A DNA stretch of 64,000 bases, taken from contig JACPVI010000059.1 of assembly GCA_016191815.1 (NCBI GenBank), positions 1 to 64,000 of the forward strand, given 5' to 3'. Below are positions 53,873 through 63,191 of the stretch, in pieces. A program made the translations under genes and the position numbers. Under the pieces are notes generated by a model. That model was not told the DNA's origin and ran no database searches. It saw only the letters and a program-made list of their open reading frames with translations. Within the stretch, counting starts at the first letter, position 1; every line of letters starts with the position of its first letter. Source of the stretch: Myxococcales bacterium. Its GTDB lineage: Bacteria; Myxococcota; Myxococcia; Myxococcales; Myxococcaceae.

Positions 53873-55748
53873 CAACGACCAGCACCGTGCCCTTCGACTC
53901 CAGGAAGCGTAACGCCTGCTCTCGCACCGCGCCCGCCTCCCAGAAGATGTTGTGTCCGTCGAAGCTCGCCGCCTGGGAGGGCGGCAGGTACTTCGCCGGA
54001 TCCGCGCGGAACAGCGCGCGCACCGGTGTCGAGCCCGAGACGGAGGCCTCGGCCAGAGGTACTCCCATCGCCCGGGCGAGATCCTCGGTGGTGAAGTTGG
54101 GCACGAGCCGGTCGCCCACTCCCTCTTGGACCAAAAGCGCCCGGTCGGCCCCGTGCACCTGGCCCAGGTTGATCGGGTCTCCCGGCTCCATGAAGAGCTG
54201 CGCCATCGCTCGGAAGAAGGGGAAGGCCCCGTAGTACTCGACCGACTGGAAGACCAGCCCCGTCTTCGCCACCAGGAGCAGGCCCACTCGGTCCCGGATG
54301 TCGTCCGAGACCAGGATGTTTCCCAGGCCGCCACCGGGTACGTTCAACACCGCGTGCTTCACCCGAGGATCGTAGGTGACGAAGCTCGCACCCATGATGC
54401 CCCCGAGGGAGTTTCCGAAATAGCCAAGCTCGGGAGCGAACTCCGGCGTGCCGTCGGCGTCGAGGTCCATCGCCAGCGCCACCCGCGAGAGCTGCATCTG
54501 GTCGAACGCCATCTGCCGGAAGTTCTCCCGGGCAGCGGCGAGGTTGTCCACCGCGAAGAAGTCGAACTGGTTGCCGCGGCTGCCGTGGCTGGGCGCGTCT
54601 ATTCCGATGCAGCCCATGCCGCGCCGGGCGAGGATCTCCGCGATCTCCAGGCAGAAGGAGTTGTCGTCTCCCATCTTGAGCGTGTTCCTCCCGCCCATCC
54701 CGTGGGCGCCGATCACCAGCGGCCAGCCTCCCGGCGGCCTGGCGCCCTTGGGAACCGACAGGACGAAGCGCAGCTCCACCTGGGGGGCGGCATCCGGCGA
54801 CTGGACCCACTCCTCCTTCCAGCTCCGGTTCTCCCGGAGGTCCTTGGCCTTGAAGGTGCCCGACACCACCTGGCCGACGGCGCTGGCGGGGCGGGCGAAG
54901 GAGCGGCGCTCCAGCCAGGCGGAGACGGTGCCCCAGTCCGGGTCCGCCCACGCCCAGAGGCCGACCGGGCGCTCGCCCGGCGGATCGGGAACGATGCCCT
55001 TGGGAGGGATGGTGTACGAGGGGACCTGCCGCTCCGAGGTCCACCTCGCCAGCGACTCGAGGGGATCGCTCACCCGCTCCGCCCTCAGGGGCAAGGCGAG
55101 CAGCACGTCGGACTCCGGGATCGACAGGGCTCGCGCCGCCGCGGAGACGCGCTCGCGCGCGCCCTTCTCTCGCTCGAAGGCGAAGCCGCGCCCCAGCTCC
55201 TGCCCGGTGGTGGTCCGCAGCCCGCGCTTCACCACCAGCATCCCCTCAAGTCCCTGGGGGATGATCACCGACGGGCGCGCGATCACGAACTCCGGGTAGC
55301 CCTCGGCCTCCTCCTTTCCGGTGCCCTCGAGGGCGCGGCGCGAGTGCTCCATCGGCAGGTCCGCCTCGAGCACCTCGTAGCCGGTGTCGGTCTCGAGCAG
55401 CCGGGCGGCAGTGCCGGCGATCGAGGAAGGGTCCACCGGCTCGGAGCTGCGCAAGAGGGTGGGACCGAAGTTGCCCACTCCCTTCACCTGCGAAGCGGTG
55501 TCCGCGTAGCCGCGCAGGAATTCGCGGAAGGTGGCGGTCTGCGCCTTGGGCATCAGGAACGGCTTGTACCAGTCGGGCCGGAAGGCCATTCCGCCCTCGC
55601 CCACGAGGCGCAAGTCGGGGAAGGGGTTGTCGAGGCTGTGCGGGTCCTGCGAATACAACAGGTGCGGCGGCTCCTTGGGTTCGGGGCAGGCGACCAGTGC
55701 GAGCGCAGCGAGCGGTGGGAGCAGGGCAAGTCGGTTGACGGTCGGCAT
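53868..55748 (-). CDS. Lipoprotein alpha/beta hydrolase (putative lipase/esterase)
   Basis: 626 residues. A lipoprotein signal (MPTVNRLALLPPLAALALVAC, split here as a run ending L-V-A-C at Cys21) anchors it to a membrane. A long N-terminal region (~30-340) resembles the bacterial virulence-factor lipase N-terminal domain. The C-terminal ~280 residues are an alpha/beta hydrolase: oxyanion-region H-G (IGAHGMGG), nucleophile Ser in YFGNSLGG, and candidate acid/base residues in GVGDRLVPNF and DGHNIFW. The substrate is unknown. It is the first gene of the leftward operon with the Rieske protein and moaB. Confidence 0.85.
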   Translation of the reverse strand: MPTVNRLALLPPLAALALVACPEPKEPPHLLYSQDPHSLDNPFPDLRLVGEGGMAFRPDWYKPFLMPKAQTATFREFLRGYADTASQVKGVGNFGPTLLRSSEPVDPSSIAGTAARLLETDTGYEVLEADLPMEHSRRALEGTGKEEAEGYPEFVIARPSVIIPQGLEGMLVVKRGLRTTTGQELGRGFAFEREKGARERVSAAARALSIPESDVLLALPLRAERVSDPLESLARWTSERQVPSYTIPPKGIVPDPPGERPVGLWAWADPDWGTVSAWLERRSFARPASAVGQVVSGTFKAKDLRENRSWKEEWVQSPDAAPQVELRFVLSVPKGARPPGGWPLVIGAHGMGGRNTLKMGDDNSFCLEIAEILARRGMGCIGIDAPSHGSRGNQFDFFAVDNLAAARENFRQMAFDQMQLSRVALAMDLDADGTPEFAPELGYFGNSLGGIMGASFVTYDPRVKHAVLNVPGGGLGNILVSDDIRDRVGLLLVAKTGLVFQSVEYYGAFPFFRAMAQLFMEPGDPINLGQVHGADRALLVQEGVGDRLVPNFTTEDLARAMGVPLAEASVSGSTPVRALFRADPAKYLPPSQAASFDGHNIFWEAGAVREQALRFLESKGTVLVVE

Positions 55749-55955
55749 GGCGAAGGAGTGGTCCGGCCTGGGTGGAACGGTCGTCCGACAGGTTAGCCGA
55801 ATGCCGGCCGGGTGCGTCGCGGCGTGGGGTCGGGCCGGAGAATGCCATCTGGGCGGCGGCTATTTTTTCCGCGTGGCGGTGGAGGTGAGCGGCAGCGGAC
55901 GTGCCGAGGACTTCACCCGGGCATTGGAAAAGGAGAGGTGCTAACAAGGGGGCTC

Positions 55956-56432
55956 GTGAAGAGCTACCTGCTCTCGGTGCTGGTGCGGATGTACCGGGGC
56001 CTGGATCTCGAGGCGTTCCGCCGGGCGCATCCCGACGACTGGCTGTTGTGGGAGCCAGGCACTTGGCGGCCCCCGTCTGCTCGGACGGTGATCATCCCTC
56101 CTTCCGCGCCGCAAGTGCAGCCTAGCGCGGGCGAGGCGCTGGCGTTCAGCCTCGCGGCCCAGCCGCAGCTCACCCTTGGCCGCGGGACGACTTGCGATGT
56201 GGTGATCAACGACGGAACGCTCTCCCAGATGCACCTGGTGCTCGAGCGGGCCGACGACGGCTGGCTGGTGCGCGATGCGGGCTCGAGGAACGGCAGCTGG
56301 TTGGACGGAGTGGCGCTGGGCCCGGGCATGGAGCGGAGGCTCCGCGCGGGAGCGAGGCTGAAAGCGGGCCAGGTGGCGCTCACCTACTACGATCCGCAGC
56401 ACATGCATCAGCGGCTGCAGACAGCAGGCTGA
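55956..56432 (+). CDS. FHA-domain protein
   Basis: 158 residues from GTG 55956, with AAGGGGG upstream. The first ~50 residues are basic and aromatic (MYRGLDLEAFRRAHPDDWLL). The FHA domain covers ~60-145: LGRGTTCDVVINDGTLSQMH, then VRDAGSRNGSWLDG, with the conserved GR, S and N residues for phosphothreonine binding. It is the first gene of a three-gene operon with a degenerate trypsin-like protein and a CPBP protease. It probably brings a phosphorylated partner to that complex. Confidence 0.88.
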   Translation: MKSYLLSVLVRMYRGLDLEAFRRAHPDDWLLWEPGTWRPPSARTVIIPPSAPQVQPSAGEALAFSLAAQPQLTLGRGTTCDVVINDGTLSQMHLVLERADDGWLVRDAGSRNGSWLDGVALGPGMERRLRAGARLKAGQVALTYYDPQHMHQRLQTAG

Positions 56433-56436
56433 GGCG

Positions 56437-57033
56437 ATGCGGCTGGCGGTGTTGCTTCTGGCGCTGTGCGCTTCCAACGACGCGAGGCCGACGCATGCGG
56501 CGTTGAGGAAGGCCTTCGAGCAGAACCGTTCCTCGGTGGTGTTGGTGATCGGCCCTCACCGGGAGGGAGCGGGGACGGTGGTGGGGGCTGGGGGGCACGT
56601 GCTGACCTCGGTGGAGTACGTGGGCTTGCACGAGGCGCAGGTCCGCATCTTTGGGGTCACGCTGCCCGCGGCGGTGCTGGCGGCTGACGCGCGGTTGGGC
56701 GTCTCGCTGCTCAAGGTGCGGCCGCAGGACGGAGGAGCGGTGGAGCTACGGGCGGTGGCGGTGGGAGAAGTGGAGCCCCAATTGGGCGAGGTGCTGGTGG
56801 GAATCCGCCGCTCGCCGCGGGGCGAGCTCTCGCCGGTCCTCGGCAAGGTGACGCGGGTGACGCAGGCGAGCCACGTGGAGACGGACCTGCCGCTGCCGCC
56901 GGGGAGCCCGCTCTTCGACGCAAGGGCGAGGTTGGCGGGGGTATCGGTGAAGCGGCTCCGGGGGGGCTGCCGAGTGCTGCCGCTGGCGAGAGCAAGGGCG
57001 CTTTTGGAGTCCGGGGCGGAGGCGGAGCCATGA
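56437..57033 (+). CDS. Degenerate trypsin/HtrA-like protein (pseudo-protease)
   Basis: 198 residues. A short signal sequence is followed by an HtrA-like fold: GAGTVVGAGGHVLTSVEYVG, then ADARLGVSLLKV, and PLPPGSPLFDARARLAGVSV. In active HtrA enzymes these positions hold the catalytic His, Asp and Ser. Here His is Glu60, Asp is Gly88, and only Ser157 remains, with the Gly-x-Ser-Gly loop shortened. It should therefore bind but not cleave. It overlaps the next gene as ATGA and lies 4 bp after the FHA gene. Confidence 0.7.
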   Translation: MRLAVLLLALCASNDARPTHAALRKAFEQNRSSVVLVIGPHREGAGTVVGAGGHVLTSVEYVGLHEAQVRIFGVTLPAAVLAADARLGVSLLKVRPQDGGAVELRAVAVGEVEPQLGEVLVGIRRSPRGELSPVLGKVTRVTQASHVETDLPLPPGSPLFDARARLAGVSVKRLRGGCRVLPLARARALLESGAEAEP

Positions 57034-57740
57034 TCGCCGGCGTACGCGCGCGGCCATCGGCGGTGCACGAGGCGCTGCTGCTTTGGGGGGTCTGTTTCGC
57101 GGCGATCGTGGTGGCCTATCTCGCGATCACGCCGTACGCGAAGCTGGTGGCGACGCTGGGCTTTCTCTACCTGCCGCTGTGGGCGATGCGGCGGCGGGGC
57201 GAGGACTACCGCGACTACGGGGTGACCTTCCGGCGGTGGAGGGAGGACCTGGGGCTCTGCCTGCTGCTCTTGGCGATCGTGGCTCCGCTGTTCGTGCTGG
57301 GCTACGTGGCGTTCGCGGAGCTCTTGAGGGTGCTCCCGCCGGGCCTATCGCGTCTGTTGGCGCCGTATCCGGGGGCCTGGTCCTTCCACCTGCGGCTACC
57401 CGACCGTTTCCCCGAATGGGTCGTCGACCAGCTTTTCGTGGTGGCGGTGCCCGAGGAATTCTTCTACCGAGGCTTCATCCAGAGTCGGCTGAGGGACGCG
57501 TGGCCGAGAGGCCGGATGCTGTTCGGGGCGCGCTTGGGGCCGGCCTTCTGGTTGACGGCGGTACTCTTCGCGCTGGGGCACCTCGCAATTTTCGAATTCT
57601 GGCGCCTCGGCGTGTTCTTCCCGGCGCTGCTCTTCGGCTGGCTCAGGGAGCGCACCGGGACGGTGATGGGCGCTGCCCTCTTCCACGCCGCATGCAACCT
57701 CGGGGTGCTGGTGCTGGAGGCGTCGTTCTACGGCAGTTGA
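57030..57740 (+). CDS. CPBP-family intramembrane protease, candidate myxosortase
   Basis: 236 residues with about seven hydrophobic segments. The CPBP (CAAX-protease) active-site motifs are present: E142-E143-x3-R147 (PEEFFYRGF), H184 (ALGHL), and H219 with N223 (FHAACN). A subset of this family has been proposed to process MYXO-CTERM proteins (myxosortases), and the window contains such substrates at 14482 and 44299. That link is inference. The start overlaps the preceding pseudo-protease stop as ATGA, which suggests that the three products act together. Confidence 0.88.
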   Translation: MIAGVRARPSAVHEALLLWGVCFAAIVVAYLAITPYAKLVATLGFLYLPLWAMRRRGEDYRDYGVTFRRWREDLGLCLLLLAIVAPLFVLGYVAFAELLRVLPPGLSRLLAPYPGAWSFHLRLPDRFPEWVVDQLFVVAVPEEFFYRGFIQSRLRDAWPRGRMLFGARLGPAFWLTAVLFALGHLAIFEFWRLGVFFPALLFGWLRERTGTVMGAALFHAACNLGVLVLEASFYGS

Positions 57741-57771
57741 GAGTCGAGACTCGGGTGCAACCCTCGACCGG

Positions 57772-58605
57772 CTAGATCGGCATCGACTGTACGTTGTGCT
57801 TCCAGTCCACCGCCAAGGCGGTTCCGCTGGCGAGCTCGATCCAGCCGGCGGGACGTGCCGGGTGGGTGGTGATCGCCACCGTCCGCCGCCTCCGGTGCTC
57901 CCTCACCGACGGCTGCGTGTCCGGAGCCGAGGCGTCGATGCCGCAGCGCTCACAGCGGTCGCTCCCCTCCAAGAGGGTGTAGTGCAGAGGCTCCGAACCG
58001 GATCGCGCCGCCAACAGCATGCGCCCGTTCGTCGCCACGAAGCTCAACGGCAAGCGGCCACGCACCTCCGTCTCGCTCGAGAGCTGCTCCAACGTCCGCA
58101 CCGCCTTGCCCAACAGCTGGGCCGCGATCGCCGGCTCCAGATGCCGATCCTCCGTCCGCCCCGTGTCACGCAAGAGCCTCAGGTACAGGGAGAAGGCCAC
58201 CTCGCTGTCCGTGTCCCCTCGGATCTGCCGCCGCAAGAACTCCGGCAACGACGACAAGAGCCTCGTCCGCATCGGCTGCGGACAGCTCAACACCCCCGCT
58301 TGCGCGAAGAGCCAACGCCGGAACCGGAACGGCTGGGTGTTCTCCTCGTGCGAGAGCCCCACCGGCAACTGCTGCCCGTGGTAGACCAACGCCTCCGACT
58401 CCGGCCCCGTCCACTGCTCCGCCAGCTCCGGGAGCTCCTGATCCGCCGTCAGCCGCTGCAACAACACCTCGTCCTGCGCGTACCAGCCCAGCCCCACCGC
58501 ACTCGAACGCGGCTCGCCCGAGAGCCGGACCTGCTCCCTCAACCGGTGCAGCTCGCACCGGATCAGGTTCGGATCCGAAGTGAAGACCGCCAGCACTTTC
58601 GACAC
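57772..58605 (-). CDS. Class II glutamine amidotransferase-like protein lacking the catalytic Cys
   Basis: 277 residues from GTG 58605, supported by GAGGAG upstream. Class II glutaminase-like segments are present: VGLGWYAQDE, ENTQPFRFRRWLFAQAG, RGDTDSEVAFSLYLRLL and the later LSFVATNGRMLLAARSG. The family's N-terminal Cys nucleophile is missing, as residue 2 is Ser (MSKVLAVF). The Asn of the usual FAHNG is Ala. It therefore probably lacks glutaminase activity. Near the C-terminus C-x2-C could bind metal. It is divergent from the Hsp70 gene. Confidence 0.7.
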   Translation of the reverse strand: MSKVLAVFTSDPNLIRCELHRLREQVRLSGEPRSSAVGLGWYAQDEVLLQRLTADQELPELAEQWTGPESEALVYHGQQLPVGLSHEENTQPFRFRRWLFAQAGVLSCPQPMRTRLLSSLPEFLRRQIRGDTDSEVAFSLYLRLLRDTGRTEDRHLEPAIAAQLLGKAVRTLEQLSSETEVRGRLPLSFVATNGRMLLAARSGSEPLHYTLLEGSDRCERCGIDASAPDTQPSVREHRRRRTVAITTHPARPAGWIELASGTALAVDWKHNVQSMPI

Positions 58606-58727
58606 GGCGCCCGCTCCTCCTCGCTGCCCGCAATAATGATGCGGTTTTCCTTCCTCAACCAGAGCCCCCTCCCGGCATTCCGCTTGCCTAAGCCATTGAA
58701 ATGCCTGGGGTTTGTTGAGGAAAGCCG

Positions 58728-58757
58728 TTGACACCGGGCGAGCCGCTTGCATAGAAT
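58728..58757 (+). promoter_or_regulatory. Sigma70-type promoter of the Hsp70 operon
   Basis: TTGACA (58728-58733) and TAGAAT (58752-58757) are separated by 18 bp. Initiation near 58764 would give a leader of about 50 nt before the Hsp70 ATG at 58814. No CIRCE-type inverted repeat was seen between them. Confidence 0.65.
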
Positions 58758-58813
58758 CTGCCTTTCGGCGTAACCGTGCGTCATTTCACAGCTTTTCGGA
58801 GGGCGGAGGCCGC

Positions 58814-60427
<1,614 letters not shown>

Positions 60428-60434
60428 CCCGGCG

Positions 60435-61403
60435 ATGCCCCAGCCACCCGACAGCGGAGCAGGAAAACCACCCGGCTCCCCCAAGAACGCCCCGGCGGCG
60501 CCAGCGCCGCGTCCCGCCTCGCCGGCCCCAGTCGGTGCGCCGGCCACCCGAGGCGCAGTCCCGGCGCGGCCACCTCTCCCGCCTCCGCCCTCAGCCCGGC
60601 CACCGGCGCCGGTCCCCGCACCCACGGCCCCGCTGGCCTCACCTCAAAGGACGCCGGCGGGCAGTCCCGCGAGCGCTCCCAAGCCTCCTCCCAGGCTGCA
60701 AGCCACCCCGCCGCCCGCACCTCCGGTCGCTCCCCGCATCGCAGCTTTGGCTCCCTCCATCCCCCGCGTCGCTACAGTCGCCCCCGGCATTGCCCCGGTC
60801 GCCGCCCCAAGAGGGGCGCCGGCAGGAAACCCGCTCAAGCCGGAGGAGCGGGCCTCGCTCGCCCAGCGGATCGCGAAGCTCGACGAGCTGGACTACTTCC
60901 AGGTGCTGATGCTCCCCACCACCACCTCGCCCGCGGAGATCAAGAAGGCCTTCTACCGCGAGAGCCGCGCCTTTCACCCTGACCGCTTCTTCCACCTCGC
61001 CGATCTGGCGCTCAAGGAGCAGACCGGAGAGCTGTACAAGCGAATCACCGAGGCCTACTACGTCCTGCGCGACGACCAGAAGCGCAGGCAGTACCTCGCC
61101 GACGTGAGCGGGCCCGACCGGGCAAAGAAGCTGCGCTTCACCGAGGCTTCGGAGAGCGAGGCCAAACAGGCGGTCAAGCGCGAGCAGGAGGAGCAGATCG
61201 GCATCCACCCCAAGGGCCGCCAGTTCTACCAGACGGCGATGAAGGAGTACGACGCCCAGCACTGGTCCACCGCCGAGCGAGCCCTCAAGACGGCCCTCAC
61301 CTACGAGCCGCAGAACGCCCGCTACAAGGAGCGGCTAGCCGAGGTCCAAAAGAAGATCTGGGAGGAAGAGAAAAAGGACGGCGGGCAGTTCAAGATCAAG
61401 TGA
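60435..61403 (+). CDS. J-domain protein with long Pro/Ala-rich N-terminus
   Basis: 322 residues. The first ~135 are almost entirely Pro and Ala. The J-domain (~148-215) contains YFQVLMLPTTTSPAEIKKAF and the obligatory H-P-D (FHPDRFF). A TPR-like helical part (~250-310, FYQTAMKEYDAQHWSTAERAL) ends the protein. There is no zinc-finger region as in DnaJ, so it is a specialised co-chaperone. It would stimulate the ATPase of the Hsp70 encoded 7 bp upstream, with client choice possibly set by the TPR-like part. Confidence 0.9.
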   Translation: MPQPPDSGAGKPPGSPKNAPAAPAPRPASPAPVGAPATRGAVPARPPLPPPPSARPPAPVPAPTAPLASPQRTPAGSPASAPKPPPRLQATPPPAPPVAPRIAALAPSIPRVATVAPGIAPVAAPRGAPAGNPLKPEERASLAQRIAKLDELDYFQVLMLPTTTSPAEIKKAFYRESRAFHPDRFFHLADLALKEQTGELYKRITEAYYVLRDDQKRRQYLADVSGPDRAKKLRFTEASESEAKQAVKREQEEQIGIHPKGRQFYQTAMKEYDAQHWSTAERALKTALTYEPQNARYKERLAEVQKKIWEEEKKDGGQFKIK

Positions 61404-61416
61404 GGCGAAGCGGACC

Positions 61417-61944
61417 TTGGAGCTCGATCTCATCCTCCTCGGGCTCGTGGCGCTGTTCGCCTTCGTGGGCGCTATCACTGGGGCGGCGAAGCAGCTTGCC
61501 CAGCTCGCCGCCATCGCGGTGGCCTACCTGGGTGCCTACCCCATCGGCTCGCTCGCCGGGCCGCGCCTCGCCAAGGCTCTCGAAGGGCCGCCGGCGGTGG
61601 GCACCGCGGTCGGCACCTTGCTCGCCCTCCTGGTGCTCTTCGTCCTCGCGCGGCTCGCGCTCGCCCACGGGCTCGGTCGGCTCTTCGCGGGCAAGAAGCC
61701 AGATGACCGCGCCGTCGATCGGACGCTGGGCTTCTTGCTCGGCGGCCTCAAGGCGGCGGCGATGGCTTACGTGATCGTCTGCGCGCTGGTGTTCATCGAG
61801 TCCCACGTCTCGATGGCGGGGAGGCGGCTCGGGATATCTCCCAAAGGCTCGGTCGCCTTCGCGCTCGCGCGCCGGTTCAACGTCTTCGAGTTGGTGCGGC
61901 CGCCCGAGGCGATCTCGAGGGCGGCTTCCGCGGTCAGTCAATAG
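61417..61944 (+). CDS. CvpA-family membrane protein
   Basis: 175 residues from TTG 61417. Four hydrophobic segments follow the CvpA pattern: DLILLGLVALFAFVGAITGA, then LAAIAVAYLGAY, TLLALLVLFVLARL and LKAAAMAYVIVCALVF. CvpA-like proteins are inner-membrane proteins linked in some bacteria to envelope stress or colicin V production. It is 13 bp after the J-domain gene and is probably in the same operon, which puts the chaperone pair next to the membrane. Confidence 0.85.
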   Translation: MELDLILLGLVALFAFVGAITGAAKQLAQLAAIAVAYLGAYPIGSLAGPRLAKALEGPPAVGTAVGTLLALLVLFVLARLALAHGLGRLFAGKKPDDRAVDRTLGFLLGGLKAAAMAYVIVCALVFIESHVSMAGRRLGISPKGSVAFALARRFNVFELVRPPEAISRAASAVSQ

Positions 61945-61971
61945 GCCCCGCCGGCCGGCGAATGACTGCGC

Positions 61972-63039
61972 TCACAAGGACAGCTGCGCCTCCCGGAGCC
62001 GGCGGCGGGTGAAGGCTTCGTCCACCCGCAGCATCCGGCGCTTTCGTTCCGGCGCCTCGAACATCACCTCGGCCATCAGGTGCTCGAGCACCGCCCGCAG
62101 CCCCCGCGCCCCCGCGCCGCGCTCCAGGGAGTAGCGGACCACCTCCTCCAGCGCGCCGCGGCTGAACTCGAGCTCGATCCCATCGAGCGCCAAGAGCTCG
62201 CAGTACTCCTTGGTGATGGCGTCGGGCGGATCGGTGAGGACGCTCAACAGCTCCTCCTCGCTGAGCGCCCCCAGCTGGACGATCACCGGCAGCCGCCCGA
62301 GGAACTCCGGCAGCATCCCGAACTCGACCAGCTGCTTGATCGAAAGCCGCCGGAGCGGGGCGGCGGGACGCTCGAGGGCGCCGAATCCGACCGGGCGGCG
62401 GCCTTCGTCGTCCAGCGCGCCGGTCAAGTCCGAGAAGGCCCCGGCGCAAATGAAGAGGATGTCACGGGTGTCCACCTGGACGAAGTCGCTGCGGCCCCAC
62501 TGCTGGGAAGGGCCCAGGGGGACCACCACCTCCCGCCCTTCGAGGAGCTTGAGGAGGGCCTGCTGTACGCCCTCACCTCCGATGTCGCGGGCGCCGGCCC
62601 CGTTCTTCATCCCCTGGCTGCGCCGGGCGATCTTGTCCACCTCGTCGATGAAGACGATGCCCCGCTGCGCCTCCTCCACCGAGTGCTCCGCCCTGAGCAA
62701 GAGGTCGGCCACCATCATCTCCACGTCCTTCCCGTAATAGCCGGCCTCGGTGTACTCGGTAGCGTCCACCGCCGCGAAGGGCACCGAGAGCGCTCCGGCC
62801 AGCTTGGAGGCGATGTGCGTCTTCCCGCAGCCGGTCGGCCCGATCAGCAGGAGGTTTGACTTCTTGAGCAGGGTGGCGCCTCGCTCTTTTCGCGCGGCCA
62901 CGCGCTTGAGGTGCCTGTACGCCGCGATGGCCACGGTGCGCTTGGCATCCTCCTGGCCGATCACGTACCGGTCCAGCCGGGAGTAGATCTCCCTCGGCGT
63001 CGGGATGGCGTCCTCTCGCCGTCGCGCCGAAGTCTCCAC
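61972..63039 (-). CDS. ClpX-like AAA+ ATPase without the zinc-binding domain
   Basis: 355 residues from GTG 63039; an in-frame GTG at 63186 would add 49 low-complexity residues. The AAA+ core matches ClpX from PTPREIYSRLDRYVIGQ onward: Walker A (GPTGCGKT, 67-74), pore loop GYYG (100-103; GYVG in ClpX), Walker B (IVFIDEVD) and sensor 2 near GARGLRAVLE. The ClpX N-terminal zinc domain is absent. The loop that docks ClpP (IGF) reads VGF. It may thus unfold other targets or use another peptidase. It is divergent from speA. Confidence 0.85.
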   Translation of the reverse strand: METSARRREDAIPTPREIYSRLDRYVIGQEDAKRTVAIAAYRHLKRVAARKERGATLLKKSNLLLIGPTGCGKTHIASKLAGALSVPFAAVDATEYTEAGYYGKDVEMMVADLLLRAEHSVEEAQRGIVFIDEVDKIARRSQGMKNGAGARDIGGEGVQQALLKLLEGREVVVPLGPSQQWGRSDFVQVDTRDILFICAGAFSDLTGALDDEGRRPVGFGALERPAAPLRRLSIKQLVEFGMLPEFLGRLPVIVQLGALSEEELLSVLTDPPDAITKEYCELLALDGIELEFSRGALEEVVRYSLERGAGARGLRAVLEHLMAEVMFEAPERKRRMLRVDEAFTRRRLREAQLSL

Positions 63040-63127
63040 GAGGGAAGCTAGGGTCGCAAAGCGCGCGGAGCGGAGAGGCGGCGGGGTGGCGCGACGGCCG
63101 GCCTGCTGCCCTCCAGGCGCACGCCCC

Positions 63128-63156
63128 TGTTTCGGGGTCGACTGATTCCCTATAGT
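63128..63156 (+). promoter_or_regulatory. Possible promoter of speA
   Basis: TATAGT (63151-63156) is a good -10 element, about 36 bp before the speA ATG. The -35 position 17 bp upstream reads TGTTTC, a poor match, so activation by a regulator is possible. Confidence 0.4.
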
Positions 63157-63191
63157 TGGGTGTTCTACCCGACCGGAGGCTACCACCGCCG

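Noticed and set aside
58764..58813. CIRCE heat-shock operator before the Hsp70 gene
   Set aside because: No TTAGCACTC-type inverted repeat was found in the leader.
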